From: Pseudomonas asplenii
GTDB taxonomy: Bacteria > Pseudomonadota > Gammaproteobacteria > Pseudomonadales > Pseudomonadaceae
Direction: 5' to 3'
DNA length: 64,000 nucleotides
Assembly: GCF_001293465.1 (NCBI RefSeq)
Contig: NZ_JSYZ01000008.1
Coordinates: forward strand, 1-64,000
Of this stretch, positions 56,366-64,000 are shown one piece after another. Below the pieces are notes generated by a model. The model had not been told where the DNA came from, searched no databases, and worked only from the letters and a program-made list of their open reading frames with translations. The position numbers and the translations under genes were made by a program. Within the stretch, counting starts at the first letter, position 1, and every line of letters starts with the position of its first letter.

Positions 56366-57898
56366 ATGATTCTGCCTTGGCTAATCCTGATCCCCTTCAT
56401 CGGCGGCCTGCTGTGCTGGCTGGGTGAGCGCACCAGCGCCACCCTCCCCCGCTGGATTGCGCTGCTGACCATGACCCTCGAACTCGCCCTCGGCCTCTGG
56501 CTGTGGGCGCACGGGGATTACCACCTGGCACCGGCGCCTGGCGCCGATCCGACCTGGGCCATCGAGTTCAAGCACGTCTGGATCCAGCGCTTCGGCATCA
56601 ACGTGCACCTGGCCCTCGACGGCCTGTCGCTGCTGATGATCCTGCTGACCGGCCTGCTGGGTATCCTCTCGGTACTCTGCTCGTGGAAAGAGATCCAGCG
56701 CCACGTGGGCTTCTTCCACCTGAACCTGATGTGGATCCTGGGCGGTGTCGTCGGCGTATTCCTCGCCCTCGACCTGTTCATGTTCTTCTTCTTCTGGGAA
56801 ATGATGCTGGTGCCGATGTACTTCCTCATCGCGCTCTGGGGTCACAGCTCCTCGGACGGCAAGAAGACCCGGATCTACGCGGCGACCAAGTTCTTCATCT
56901 TCACCCAGGCTTCCGGCCTGATCATGCTGGTGGCGATCCTCGGCCTGGTCCTGGTGAACTTCAACAACACCGGCGTGATCACCTTCAATTACGCCGACCT
57001 GCTGAAGACCAAGATGTCGCACGGTGTCGAGTACCTGCTGATGCTCGGCTTCTTCATCGCCTTCGCGGTGAAGCTGCCGGTGGTACCGTTCCACTCCTGG
57101 CTGCCTGATGCCCACGCCCAGGCACCGACCGCCGGTTCCGTCGACCTCGCCGGTATCCTGCTGAAGACCGCGGCCTACGGCCTGCTGCGTTTCGCCCTGC
57201 CGCTGTTCCCGAACGCCTCGGCCGAGTTCGCGCCGATCGCCATGACCCTGGGTCTGATCGGGATCTTCTACGGTGCCTTCCTGGCCTTCGCCCAGACCGA
57301 CATCAAGCGCCTGATCGCCTTCTCCAGCGTCTCGCACATGGGCTTCGTGCTGATCGGTATCTACTCCGGCAGCCAGCAGGCCCTGCAAGGCGCGGTGATC
57401 CAGATGCTGGCCCACGGCCTGTCGGCAGCGGCCCTGTTTATCCTCAGCGGCCAGCTGTACGAGCGCACCCACACCCGCGACATGCGTGAAATGGGCGGCC
57501 TGTGGTCGAAGATCGCCTACCTGCCGGCCATCAGCCTGTTCTTCGCCGCCGCCTCCCTGGGGCTGCCGGGTACCGGCAACTTCGTCGGCGAGTTCCTGAT
57601 CCTGATCGGTACCTTCGTCAGCGCGCCATGGATCACCGCCATCGCCACGTCCGGCCTGGTGTTCGGTTCGGTCTACTCGCTGATCATGATCCACCGCGCC
57701 TACTTCGGCCCGGCCAAGTCCGATGAAGTGCTGCACGGTATGGACGGTCGTGAACTGACCATGGTGCTCGGCCTTGCAGTACTGCTGATCTACCTCGGCG
57801 TGTACCCGCAACCGTTCCTCGACACCTCTGCCGCCACCATGCATGGCGTGCAGCAGTGGCTCGGCACCGCCTTCACTCAACTCGCTTCGGCCCGGTAA
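56366..57898 (+). CDS. nuoM: NADH dehydrogenase I subunit M
   Basis: This 510-residue antiporter-like proton-pumping subunit of about 14 helices has '[11 protein letters not shown]' with the essential Glu, and '[12 protein letters not shown]' with the essential Lys. Confidence 0.95.
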   Translation: MILPWLILIPFIGGLLCWLGERTSATLPRWIALLTMTLELALGLWLWAHGDYHLAPAPGADPTWAIEFKHVWIQRFGINVHLALDGLSLLMILLTGLLGILSVLCSWKEIQRHVGFFHLNLMWILGGVVGVFLALDLFMFFFFWEMMLVPMYFLIALWGHSSSDGKKTRIYAATKFFIFTQASGLIMLVAILGLVLVNFNNTGVITFNYADLLKTKMSHGVEYLLMLGFFIAFAVKLPVVPFHSWLPDAHAQAPTAGSVDLAGILLKTAAYGLLRFALPLFPNASAEFAPIAMTLGLIGIFYGAFLAFAQTDIKRLIAFSSVSHMGFVLIGIYSGSQQALQGAVIQMLAHGLSAAALFILSGQLYERTHTRDMREMGGLWSKIAYLPAISLFFAAASLGLPGTGNFVGEFLILIGTFVSAPWITAIATSGLVFGSVYSLIMIHRAYFGPAKSDEVLHGMDGRELTMVLGLAVLLIYLGVYPQPFLDTSAATMHGVQQWLGTAFTQLASAR

Positions 57899-57905
57899 GA
57901 GCGCT

Positions 57906-59369
57906 ATGGAATTCACGATTCAACACTTTATCGCGCTGGCGCCGCTGCTGATCACCAGCCTCACCATTATCGTGGTGATGCTGGCGATCGCCTGGCGCCG
58001 TAACCACTCACAGACCTTCCTGCTGTCCTGTGCCGGTCTCAACCTGGCGCTGCTGTCGATCCTGCCAGCCCTGAAAGTCGCCCCGCTGGCGGTGACCCCG
58101 CTGGTCCAGATCGACGACTTCGCCTGCCTGTACATGGCGCTGATCCTGGTCGCCACCCTGGCTTGCGTCACCCTCGCCCACGCCTACCTGGGCGATGGCG
58201 GTTCGGGCTACCCGGGCAACCGTGAAGAACTGTACCTGCTGATCCTGATGGCCGCCGCCGGTGGCCTGGTGCTGGTCAGCGCGCAGCAACTGGCCAGCCT
58301 GTTCATCGGCCTGGAACTGCTCTCGGTACCGGTCTACGGCCTGGTGGCCTACGCGTTCTTCAACAAGCGTTCGCTGGAAGCCGGTATCAAGTACATGGTG
58401 CTGTCGGCCGCCGGTTCCGCGTTCCTGCTGTTCGGTATGGCCCTGCTCTACGCCGAAGCCGGCACCCTGAGCTTCACCGGTATCGGCCAGGCCCTGGCGG
58501 CCACCGGCCTGCCCAGCCCGATCGCCCAATTGGGCCTGGGCATGATGTTGGTCGGCCTGGCGTTCAAGCTGTCGCTGGTACCGTTCCACCTCTGGACCCC
58601 GGACGTCTACGAAGGCGCCCCGGCACCGGTAGCGGCCTTCCTGGCCACCGCCAGCAAGGTCGCCGTGTTCGCCGTGATGATTCGCCTGTTCCAGATCTCG
58701 CCGGTGGCCAGCAGCGGCGTACTGAGCAACGTCCTGGCGGTCATCGCCGTAGCCTCGATCCTGGTCGGTAACCTGTTGGCGCTGACCCAGAGCAACCTCA
58801 AGCGTCTGCTCGGTTACTCGTCCATCGCCCACTTCGGCTACCTGCTGATCGCCCTGGTGGCGAGCAAGGGCCTGGCGCTGGAAGCCATGGGCGTGTACCT
58901 GGTCACCTACGTGATCACCAGCCTCGGCGCCTTCGGCGTGATCACCCTGATGTCCTCGCCGTACAACGGTCGCGACATGGATGCCCTGTACGAGTACCGC
59001 GGCCTGTTCTGGCGCCGTCCGTACCTGACCGCCGTACTGACCGTGATGATGCTGTCCCTGGCCGGCATCCCGCTGACCGCCGGCTTCATCGGCAAGTTCT
59101 ACATCATCGCGACCGGTGTCGAGTCCCAGCACTGGTGGCTGATCGGCTCCCTGGTGGTCGGTAGCGCCATCGGCGTCTTCTACTACCTGCGCGTGATGGT
59201 CACCCTGTACCTGATCGAGCCGAACCTGCGTCGTCACGATGCCCAACTGCACTGGGAACAACGTGCGGGTGGCGTGATGCTGCTGGCGATCGCGATCCTG
59301 GCCTTCTTCCTCGGCGTGTACCCGCAACCGCTGCTGGAACTGGTGCAACACGCGGTCCTGGCCAGCTAA
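57906..59369 (+). CDS. nuoN: NADH dehydrogenase I subunit N
   Basis: This 487-residue antiporter-like subunit is the last gene of the operon. It starts at the ATG of 57906 (Met-Glu-Phe-Thr-Ile-Gln-His-Phe), 7 bp after the nuoM stop. It contains 'Leu-Glu-Leu-Leu-Ser-Val-Pro-Val-Tyr' and 'Phe-Lys-Leu-Ser-Leu-Val-Pro-Phe-His', the helix motifs with the proton-channel residues. Confidence 0.95.
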   Translation: MEFTIQHFIALAPLLITSLTIIVVMLAIAWRRNHSQTFLLSCAGLNLALLSILPALKVAPLAVTPLVQIDDFACLYMALILVATLACVTLAHAYLGDGGSGYPGNREELYLLILMAAAGGLVLVSAQQLASLFIGLELLSVPVYGLVAYAFFNKRSLEAGIKYMVLSAAGSAFLLFGMALLYAEAGTLSFTGIGQALAATGLPSPIAQLGLGMMLVGLAFKLSLVPFHLWTPDVYEGAPAPVAAFLATASKVAVFAVMIRLFQISPVASSGVLSNVLAVIAVASILVGNLLALTQSNLKRLLGYSSIAHFGYLLIALVASKGLALEAMGVYLVTYVITSLGAFGVITLMSSPYNGRDMDALYEYRGLFWRRPYLTAVLTVMMLSLAGIPLTAGFIGKFYIIATGVESQHWWLIGSLVVGSAIGVFYYLRVMVTLYLIEPNLRRHDAQLHWEQRAGGVMLLAIAILAFFLGVYPQPLLELVQHAVLAS

Positions 59370-59390
59370 GCAAACGGCCAGCCGGACCCG

Positions 59391-59430
59391 ACACCCCGCC
59401 CGAGGCAACTCTGGCGGGGTGTTTTGTTTT
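59391..59430 (+). terminator. Terminator after nuoN
   Basis: A 10-bp stem ACACCCCGCC / GGCGGGGTGT with a 12-base loop leads into TTTTGTTTT. It closes the 15-kb nuo operon. Confidence 0.9.
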
Positions 59431-59507
59431 CAGGGCCTGCCGAATGCGTTGCGAACCATTCTCGACTTCTATAGGCTGGCCCGCCCTGTTCCGCCGAGCA
59501 CCTGTCG

Positions 59508-61634
59508 ATGCGCACCGCCCTCCCCTCTTCCCTGCTCCCTTTCGCCCTTTTGTGCAGTACGCCGTTGCAAGCCGCCCCCGCCTCCGTCGAGTTGGGTGAA
59601 GTCCAGGTGCGCAGCGAGGAGGTCAGCGAGATCGATGAAGCCCGCGAGCAATTGCAGCAGGTGCCCGGTGCCAGCAACCTGGTCGACCTGGGCAAGGTGG
59701 AGAACGGCCGTGTCGCCGGCAACCAGGATGTGCTTGCCTATCAGCCCGGGGTATATGCCCAGTCGGCCGGCAACGACGGCACCAAGGTGTCGATTCGCGG
59801 CTCGGGCATCAACCGCGCGCCCGGCGCCCACGGCTCGGGTGTCTACACGATGTTCGACGGCCTGCCGCTGACCGGTCCCGGCGGCACACCCTACGAGTTG
59901 TTCGAGCCGCTGTGGCTGAGCCGCGCCGAAGTGTTGCGCGGTGCCAACGGTTTCGAGCGCGGCTCGCTGGCCCTCGGTGGCGCCATCGACTACATCACCC
60001 ACACCGGGCGGGATGCCGCGCCCCTGCAGGTGCGCTACGAAACCGGCAGTTATGGCTACCGCAAACGCCAGATCAGCTCCGGGCAGGTGCTGGGCGATCT
60101 GGACTATTACGTGTCGCTGACCGACTCGGACTACGACGGTTACCAGGACCATACCCAAGGCAGCAGCAAGGGCATTGCGGCGAACGTCGGCTATCGCTTC
60201 AGCCCGGAGCTGGAGACACGCCTCTACCTGCGCTATCGCGAAACCGACAACGAGCTGGCCGGGCGAGTGACCCAGGACCAGATCAAGCACCATCCGCGCG
60301 CGGCCAACCCGTCTTACCTCAGCCGCGACGCCAGCCGTCCGCAACCGGGCAGTACCTGGCTGGGCAGCAAGACCACGATGTACCTGGACGACGATTCGAA
60401 GCTGGAGGTGGGGCTGGTCTATCACGACTACCCGATGGACCTGCGCGAAGGCCCCAACCGCCTCAAGGTGGCCTATACCGACGTCAGCGGCACCCTGAAC
60501 TACATCCGTCGCGACACCCTGTTCGGCCTGGACAGCAAGACCACCGTCGGTTGGCGCAGCACCAGGCACCTGCCCAACAGTGGAGCCTCGGAATATGTGC
60601 GGATACCTGTCGGCAACACCGCAGGCTATCCGGCTGGCACCAAGACCCGTGACTTCAGCTACCAGGGCTCGGACAACGTGCTGCACGCCAGCAATGACCT
60701 TGAGCTGCTGCCTGACCTCTGGCTGACCACCGGCCTGGCAATGATCTATACCCGCCGCGAAAGCGAGGTGAGTTATCCGGCCAGCGGCGGCAAGGTCAGC
60801 CAGCATGACTGGGACTACGCGCCGCGCGTGGGCCTGCGCTACCAGTTCAATCCGCAATTGCAGGTCTACGGCAACCTCAGCCGCTCGGTCGAACCACCGC
60901 ATCCGTGGTCACTGATCTGGAGTTCGGGCACCCGCTTCGGCGCGGGAAATGGCGCGGCCATCGGTCTGCAAAGCACACCGATCAAACTGCAGAACCAGAC
61001 CGCCACCACCCTGGAACTGGGCAGCCGCGGCGAGTCCTGGCTCGGCAAGTGGGACCTGGCCTGGTACTACTCGGCCGTACGTCACGAGTTGCTGACCGTG
61101 GAGCTGCAGGCCGCAACCCAGACCCAGGCCACGATCACCGGCGAAGTGAACGCCAGCCCCACCGTGCACCAGGGTATCGAAGCCGGCCTGGAGAGCCTGC
61201 TGTGGGAGCGTCCGGCCCTGGGCAAGGTCAGCCTGCGCCAGGCCTACACCCTCAGCGACTTCCATTACCGCGATGACCGAGCCTTTGGCGACAACCGCCT
61301 GCCCGGCATTCCACAGCACTACTACCAGGCCGAGATCCGCTACGACCATCCGACCGGCGTCTACCTCGGCCTGAATACCCAGGTCGCCTCGCGCATGGCC
61401 GTGGACTACGCCAACTCCCGCCATGCCTCGTCCTACGCGTTGTTCGGCGCCACCCTGGGCTACGCCTCGCCCAAGCGGGACTGGCAGACCTGGCTGGACC
61501 TGCGCAATCTCACCAACCAGCACTATGCCGCGCTGGTGGTGCCAGGCTATGACGACAAGGGGGCCGACGCGGCGCGTTCGGTGCCGGGCGAAGGCATGGG
61601 GGTGTACGCCGGGATTTCCTACAGTTTCAGGTGA
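59508..61634 (+). CDS. TonB-dependent outer-membrane receptor
   Basis: This predicts a 708-residue receptor with a signal peptide (about 1-23, ending Gln-Ala-Ala). A TonB-box-like 'Leu-Gly-Glu-Val-Gln-Val' follows near residue 29. The plug domain (about 50-165) has 'Val-Ser-Ile-Arg-Gly-Ser-Gly-Ile' and 'Val-Leu-Arg-Gly-Ala-Asn-Gly'. A 22-strand barrel ends with the C-terminal Phe-Arg following Tyr-Ser. There is no N-terminal signalling (STN) domain, so it is a plain importer, not a transducer. The ligand is unknown; iron siderophore uptake is the commonest role in Pseudomonas. No adjacent sigma/anti-sigma or transporter gene is present. Confidence 0.9.
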   Translation: MRTALPSSLLPFALLCSTPLQAAPASVELGEVQVRSEEVSEIDEAREQLQQVPGASNLVDLGKVENGRVAGNQDVLAYQPGVYAQSAGNDGTKVSIRGSGINRAPGAHGSGVYTMFDGLPLTGPGGTPYELFEPLWLSRAEVLRGANGFERGSLALGGAIDYITHTGRDAAPLQVRYETGSYGYRKRQISSGQVLGDLDYYVSLTDSDYDGYQDHTQGSSKGIAANVGYRFSPELETRLYLRYRETDNELAGRVTQDQIKHHPRAANPSYLSRDASRPQPGSTWLGSKTTMYLDDDSKLEVGLVYHDYPMDLREGPNRLKVAYTDVSGTLNYIRRDTLFGLDSKTTVGWRSTRHLPNSGASEYVRIPVGNTAGYPAGTKTRDFSYQGSDNVLHASNDLELLPDLWLTTGLAMIYTRRESEVSYPASGGKVSQHDWDYAPRVGLRYQFNPQLQVYGNLSRSVEPPHPWSLIWSSGTRFGAGNGAAIGLQSTPIKLQNQTATTLELGSRGESWLGKWDLAWYYSAVRHELLTVELQAATQTQATITGEVNASPTVHQGIEAGLESLLWERPALGKVSLRQAYTLSDFHYRDDRAFGDNRLPGIPQHYYQAEIRYDHPTGVYLGLNTQVASRMAVDYANSRHASSYALFGATLGYASPKRDWQTWLDLRNLTNQHYAALVVPGYDDKGADAARSVPGEGMGVYAGISYSFR

Positions 61635-61651
61635 TTGGGTCGAAGCCAGGG

Positions 61652-61698
61652 CCCTTTCGCGGGCAAGTCGGATCGCCGCACCGCCGGCTCCTACAGAG
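61652..61698. repeat. Degenerate REP element
   Basis: CCTTTCGCGGGCAAGTC and, 20 bp on, CCGGCTCCTACAG are the two ends of a REP unit split by an insertion. Confidence 0.6.
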
Positions 61699-61706
61699 GC
61701 GCGCGC

Positions 61707-62771
61707 TCAGGAGGGCAATCTCACGCGTTTCTTGTTCTCGGTGAAGATATCCCAGCTGGAGAGGAACAGGGCGGCGATCAACGGCCCGATGACGAAGCCG
61801 TTCAGCCCGAATACCGACAACCCGCCCAGGGTGCTGACCAGGATCAGGTAATCGGGCATGCGCGTGTCCTTGCCCACCAGGACCGGCCGCAGCAGGTTGT
61901 CCACCAGCCCGATCACGAACACGCCGAACAGCGCCAGCACCACGCCTTGCCAGATCGCCCCGCTCAGCAGGAAGTACACGGCCACCGGCGCCCAGACGAT
62001 CCCTGCCCCCACCGCCGGCAGCAGCGAAAGACACCCCATGACCACCGCCCAGAGCAGGGCACTGGGGATATCCAGCAGCCAGAAGATCAACCCGCCGAGG
62101 CCGCCCTGGGTCACCGCCACCACCAGGTTGCCCTTCACCGTGGCACGCACCACGCGGTTGAACTTCAGTTGCAGGCGACGTTTCTGCTGTTCGGCCAGTG
62201 GCACCGCCGTACGGATCCGCCGCACCAGTTCCGGGCCGTCGCGCAGGAAGAAGAACAACAGGTAGAGCATGATGAAAAAGCTCACCACGAACTCGAAGGT
62301 GCCCTGCCCGACGCTGACAGCCTGGCTGGCCAGGAACTGACTGCCCTGGGTCACGCCCTCGACCACCTTGGCCTGCAGCCCATCGAGATCCCCCAGGCCG
62401 AAGCGATCGAGCAGCCGTTGAAACGAGCCTGGCAGCAGGTGCTTGAACTGCGCCACGTGGCCGGCGATGTCCAAGCGACCGCTTTCGATACTCTGGTACA
62501 ACGCGGTCCCTTCCTGTACCAGCAACACGCCTATGACAATCACCGGCAGCACGGCGATCAGCAGGCAGGCTCCCAGGGTGCACAACGATGCGAGGTTACG
62601 CCGGGCCTTCAGCCGCAGCAGCAGGCGGCGCTGCAAGGGCGCGAAGACGATCCCGAGAATGACCGCCCAGAACACCGCGCCATAGAACGGCTGGAGAATC
62701 CAGAGGAAGGCCACGGTCACCAGCGCCAGCAGCACCAGCAGGAATTTGTTGTGCAGAGAAGCTTCGCTCAT
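61707..62771 (-). CDS. AI-2E/PerM-family transporter
   Basis: This 354-residue inner-membrane protein has about seven to eight helices and a large cytoplasmic or periplasmic loop near residues 85-190. The family hallmark region 'Pro-Ala-Val-Gly-Ala-Gly-Ile-Val-Trp' and the final 'Phe-Gly-Leu-Asn-Gly-Phe-Val-Ile-Gly-Pro-Leu-Ile' are present. Members export autoinducer-2 or act as Na+/H+ antiporters; the substrate cannot be told here. The ATG at 62771 (Met-Ser-Glu-Ala-Ser) is preferred to upstream starts for its match to the family N-terminus. Confidence 0.88.
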   Translation of the reverse strand: MSEASLHNKFLLVLLALVTVAFLWILQPFYGAVFWAVILGIVFAPLQRRLLLRLKARRNLASLCTLGACLLIAVLPVIVIGVLLVQEGTALYQSIESGRLDIAGHVAQFKHLLPGSFQRLLDRFGLGDLDGLQAKVVEGVTQGSQFLASQAVSVGQGTFEFVVSFFIMLYLLFFFLRDGPELVRRIRTAVPLAEQQKRRLQLKFNRVVRATVKGNLVVAVTQGGLGGLIFWLLDIPSALLWAVVMGCLSLLPAVGAGIVWAPVAVYFLLSGAIWQGVVLALFGVFVIGLVDNLLRPVLVGKDTRMPDYLILVSTLGGLSVFGLNGFVIGPLIAALFLSSWDIFTENKKRVRLPS

Positions 62772-62921
62772 GTCCGGTCCATGTCGGGAAAACGCAGGGC
62801 GCAGGGCCCCCAACGATTTAGTCAGGCCAACGCAGCGATTCGTTCACAAAGTCTGGATCCAGATCAATAAAAGCCGAATCCGGAGGATTTAATCTCGCGA
62901 GCTTTTGCCGACGGTCCGCAC

Positions 62922-64000
62922 ATGCCCTTCCCCGCCCCCGAACTGCTGGCTCCGGCCGGCACCCTCAAGAACATGCGCTACGCCTTCGCCTATGGCGCCG
63001 ACGCCGTCTATGCCGGCCAGCCGCGCTACAGCCTGCGGGTGCGCAACAACGAGTTCGACCACGCCAACCTGGCCCTCGGTATCCGCGAAGCCCAGGCCCA
63101 GGGCAAGCGTTTCTACGTGGTGGTGAACATCGCCCCGCACAACGCCAAGCTCAAGACCTTTCTCAAGGACCTGGCGCCGGTGATCGAGATGGCGCCGGAC
63201 GCACTGATCATGTCCGACCCGGGCCTGATCATGCTGGTGCGCCAGCACTTCCCGCAGATGCCGATTCACCTGTCGGTGCAGGCCAACACGGTGAACTGGG
63301 CCAGCGTGCAGTTCTGGCAGCAGATGGGCCTGACGCGAATCATCCTGTCCCGGGAGCTGTCCCTGGAGGAGATCGAGGAAATTCGCCAGCAGGTGCCGGA
63401 CATGGAACTGGAGGTGTTCGTTCACGGCGCGCTGTGCATGGCCTATTCCGGGCGCTGCCTGCTATCGGGCTACATGAACCGGCGCGATGCCAACCAGGGC
63501 ACCTGCACCAACGCCTGTCGCTGGAAATACAGTGCGCAGCCGGCTACGGAAAACCTCACCGGCGAGATCGTCAAGGTTTTCGAGCCCGAAGTGGTCGAGC
63601 CGACCCTTGGCCTCGGAGCGCCGACCGACCAGGTGTTCCTGCTGCAGGAGGCCAACCGCCCCGAAACATCGATGCCGGCCTTCGAGGACGAGCACGGCAC
63701 CTACATCATGAACGCCAAGGACCTGCGCGCGGTGCAGCATGTCGAGCGCCTGGCACGGATGGGCGTGCATTCGCTGAAGATCGAGGGCCGGACCAAGTCG
63801 CACTTCTACTGCGCGCGGACCACCCAGGTCTACCGCCAGGCGATCGACGACGCGGTGGCTGGGCGCGAGTTCGACCGCGGCCTGATGACCGACCTCGAAT
63901 CACTGGCCCAACGCGGCTATACCGAGGGTTTCCTGCGTCGGCACGTGCATGACGAGTACCAGAACTACCAGAACGGCAGCTCGGTTTCCGAGCGCCAGCA
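62922..64000 (+). CDS. trhP: U32-family tRNA hydroxylation protein (TrhP/YegQ-like), partial
   Basis: The gene runs off the right end, so 359 codons are visible. The U32 family sequence 'Pro-Glu-Leu-Leu-Ala-Pro-Ala-Gly' starts at residue 5. The conserved cysteine cluster 'Leu-Cys-Met-Ala-Tyr-Ser-Gly-Arg-Cys', 'Thr-Cys-Thr-Asn-Ala-Cys-Arg-Trp' is complete and probably binds an Fe-S cluster. The later segment with 'Ser-Leu-Lys-Ile-Glu-Gly-Arg' matches YegQ/TrhP, which helps make 5-hydroxyuridine in tRNA using prephenate. The ATG at 62922 is the likely start. The assignment to TrhP rather than RlhA or UbiU/V is by resemblance. Confidence 0.85.
   Translation, partial: MPFPAPELLAPAGTLKNMRYAFAYGADAVYAGQPRYSLRVRNNEFDHANLALGIREAQAQGKRFYVVVNIAPHNAKLKTFLKDLAPVIEMAPDALIMSDPGLIMLVRQHFPQMPIHLSVQANTVNWASVQFWQQMGLTRIILSRELSLEEIEEIRQQVPDMELEVFVHGALCMAYSGRCLLSGYMNRRDANQGTCTNACRWKYSAQPATENLTGEIVKVFEPEVVEPTLGLGAPTDQVFLLQEANRPETSMPAFEDEHGTYIMNAKDLRAVQHVERLARMGVHSLKIEGRTKSHFYCARTTQVYRQAIDDAVAGREFDRGLMTDLESLAQRGYTEGFLRRHVHDEYQNYQNGSSVSERQ

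Overview
The window is a chromosomal segment of a Pseudomonas, most probably of the fluorescens lineage. The order from yccA and the tus genes through serS, ftsK, the clpS/clpA block, the icd/idh pair, mnmA, purB and aceA to a 13-gene nuo operon is the arrangement I know from Pseudomonas. The DNA is GC-rich, and REP palindromes of the 'GTAGGAGC...GCTTGCCCGCGAA' type lie between genes. Species-level assignment is inference.

Region 1 to about 12.63 kb is the integrase-proximal end of a prophage whose remainder, including any structural genes and the far attachment site, lies left of base 1. A CI-like S24 repressor (4404-5165) sits between two divergent early operons. Leftward are a YdaS/Cro-like gene, a CII-like gene, a DksA/TraR zinc finger, a TOPRIM-VirE primase/helicase and a late-regulator-like gene that starts with TTG. 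Rightward is a tightly overlapped operon: small unknown genes, a KilAC-like gene, a PrtN-like activator, an HD hydrolase, a coiled-coil protein and a DndC/PAPS-reductase-like enzyme, then a DUF4224-like gene and a tyrosine integrase that ends beside tRNA-Ser(TGA). Related 14-bp palindromes lie inside the spacer of both early promoters.

Region 12.6-27.98 kb is core: the tRNA-Ser gene, yccA, tusDCB-tusE-ybiB, a glutathionyl-hydroquinone-reductase-like GST, a leftward block (ftsK, lolA, rarA, crcB, serS, cysG), then rightward trxB, aat, bpt and infA. With clpA and clpS just downstream, aat and bpt make a compact N-degron cluster. The sulfur-relay tus genes and mnmA, which uses the relayed sulfur, are both in the window.

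Region 28-43.8 kb holds clpS-clpA, cspD, the divergent isocitrate dehydrogenases icd (homodimeric type) and idh (monomeric type), a Nudix hydrolase, mnmA-hflD, purB, a RoxA-type ribosomal oxygenase with an overlapping GNAT gene, a secreted STN/secretin-like protein and aceA. Two NADP-isocitrate dehydrogenases and isocitrate lyase within 13 kb form an isocitrate-branch-point neighbourhood.

Region 44.4-59.4 kb is the complete NADH dehydrogenase I operon nuoA-B-CD-E-F-G-H-I-J-K-L-M-N with fused nuoCD and a strong terminator after nuoN. The last 4.6 kb carries a TonB-dependent receptor, an AI-2E/PerM-family membrane protein on the other strand, and the start of a U32-family (TrhP/YegQ-like) gene cut by the window end.

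The least explained material is in the prophage: the orphan DndC-like enzyme and its unknown partners, the repressor/PrtN-like switch, the ACAATGGGACA repeats near the left edge, and the structured interval between the Cro-like and CII-like genes.
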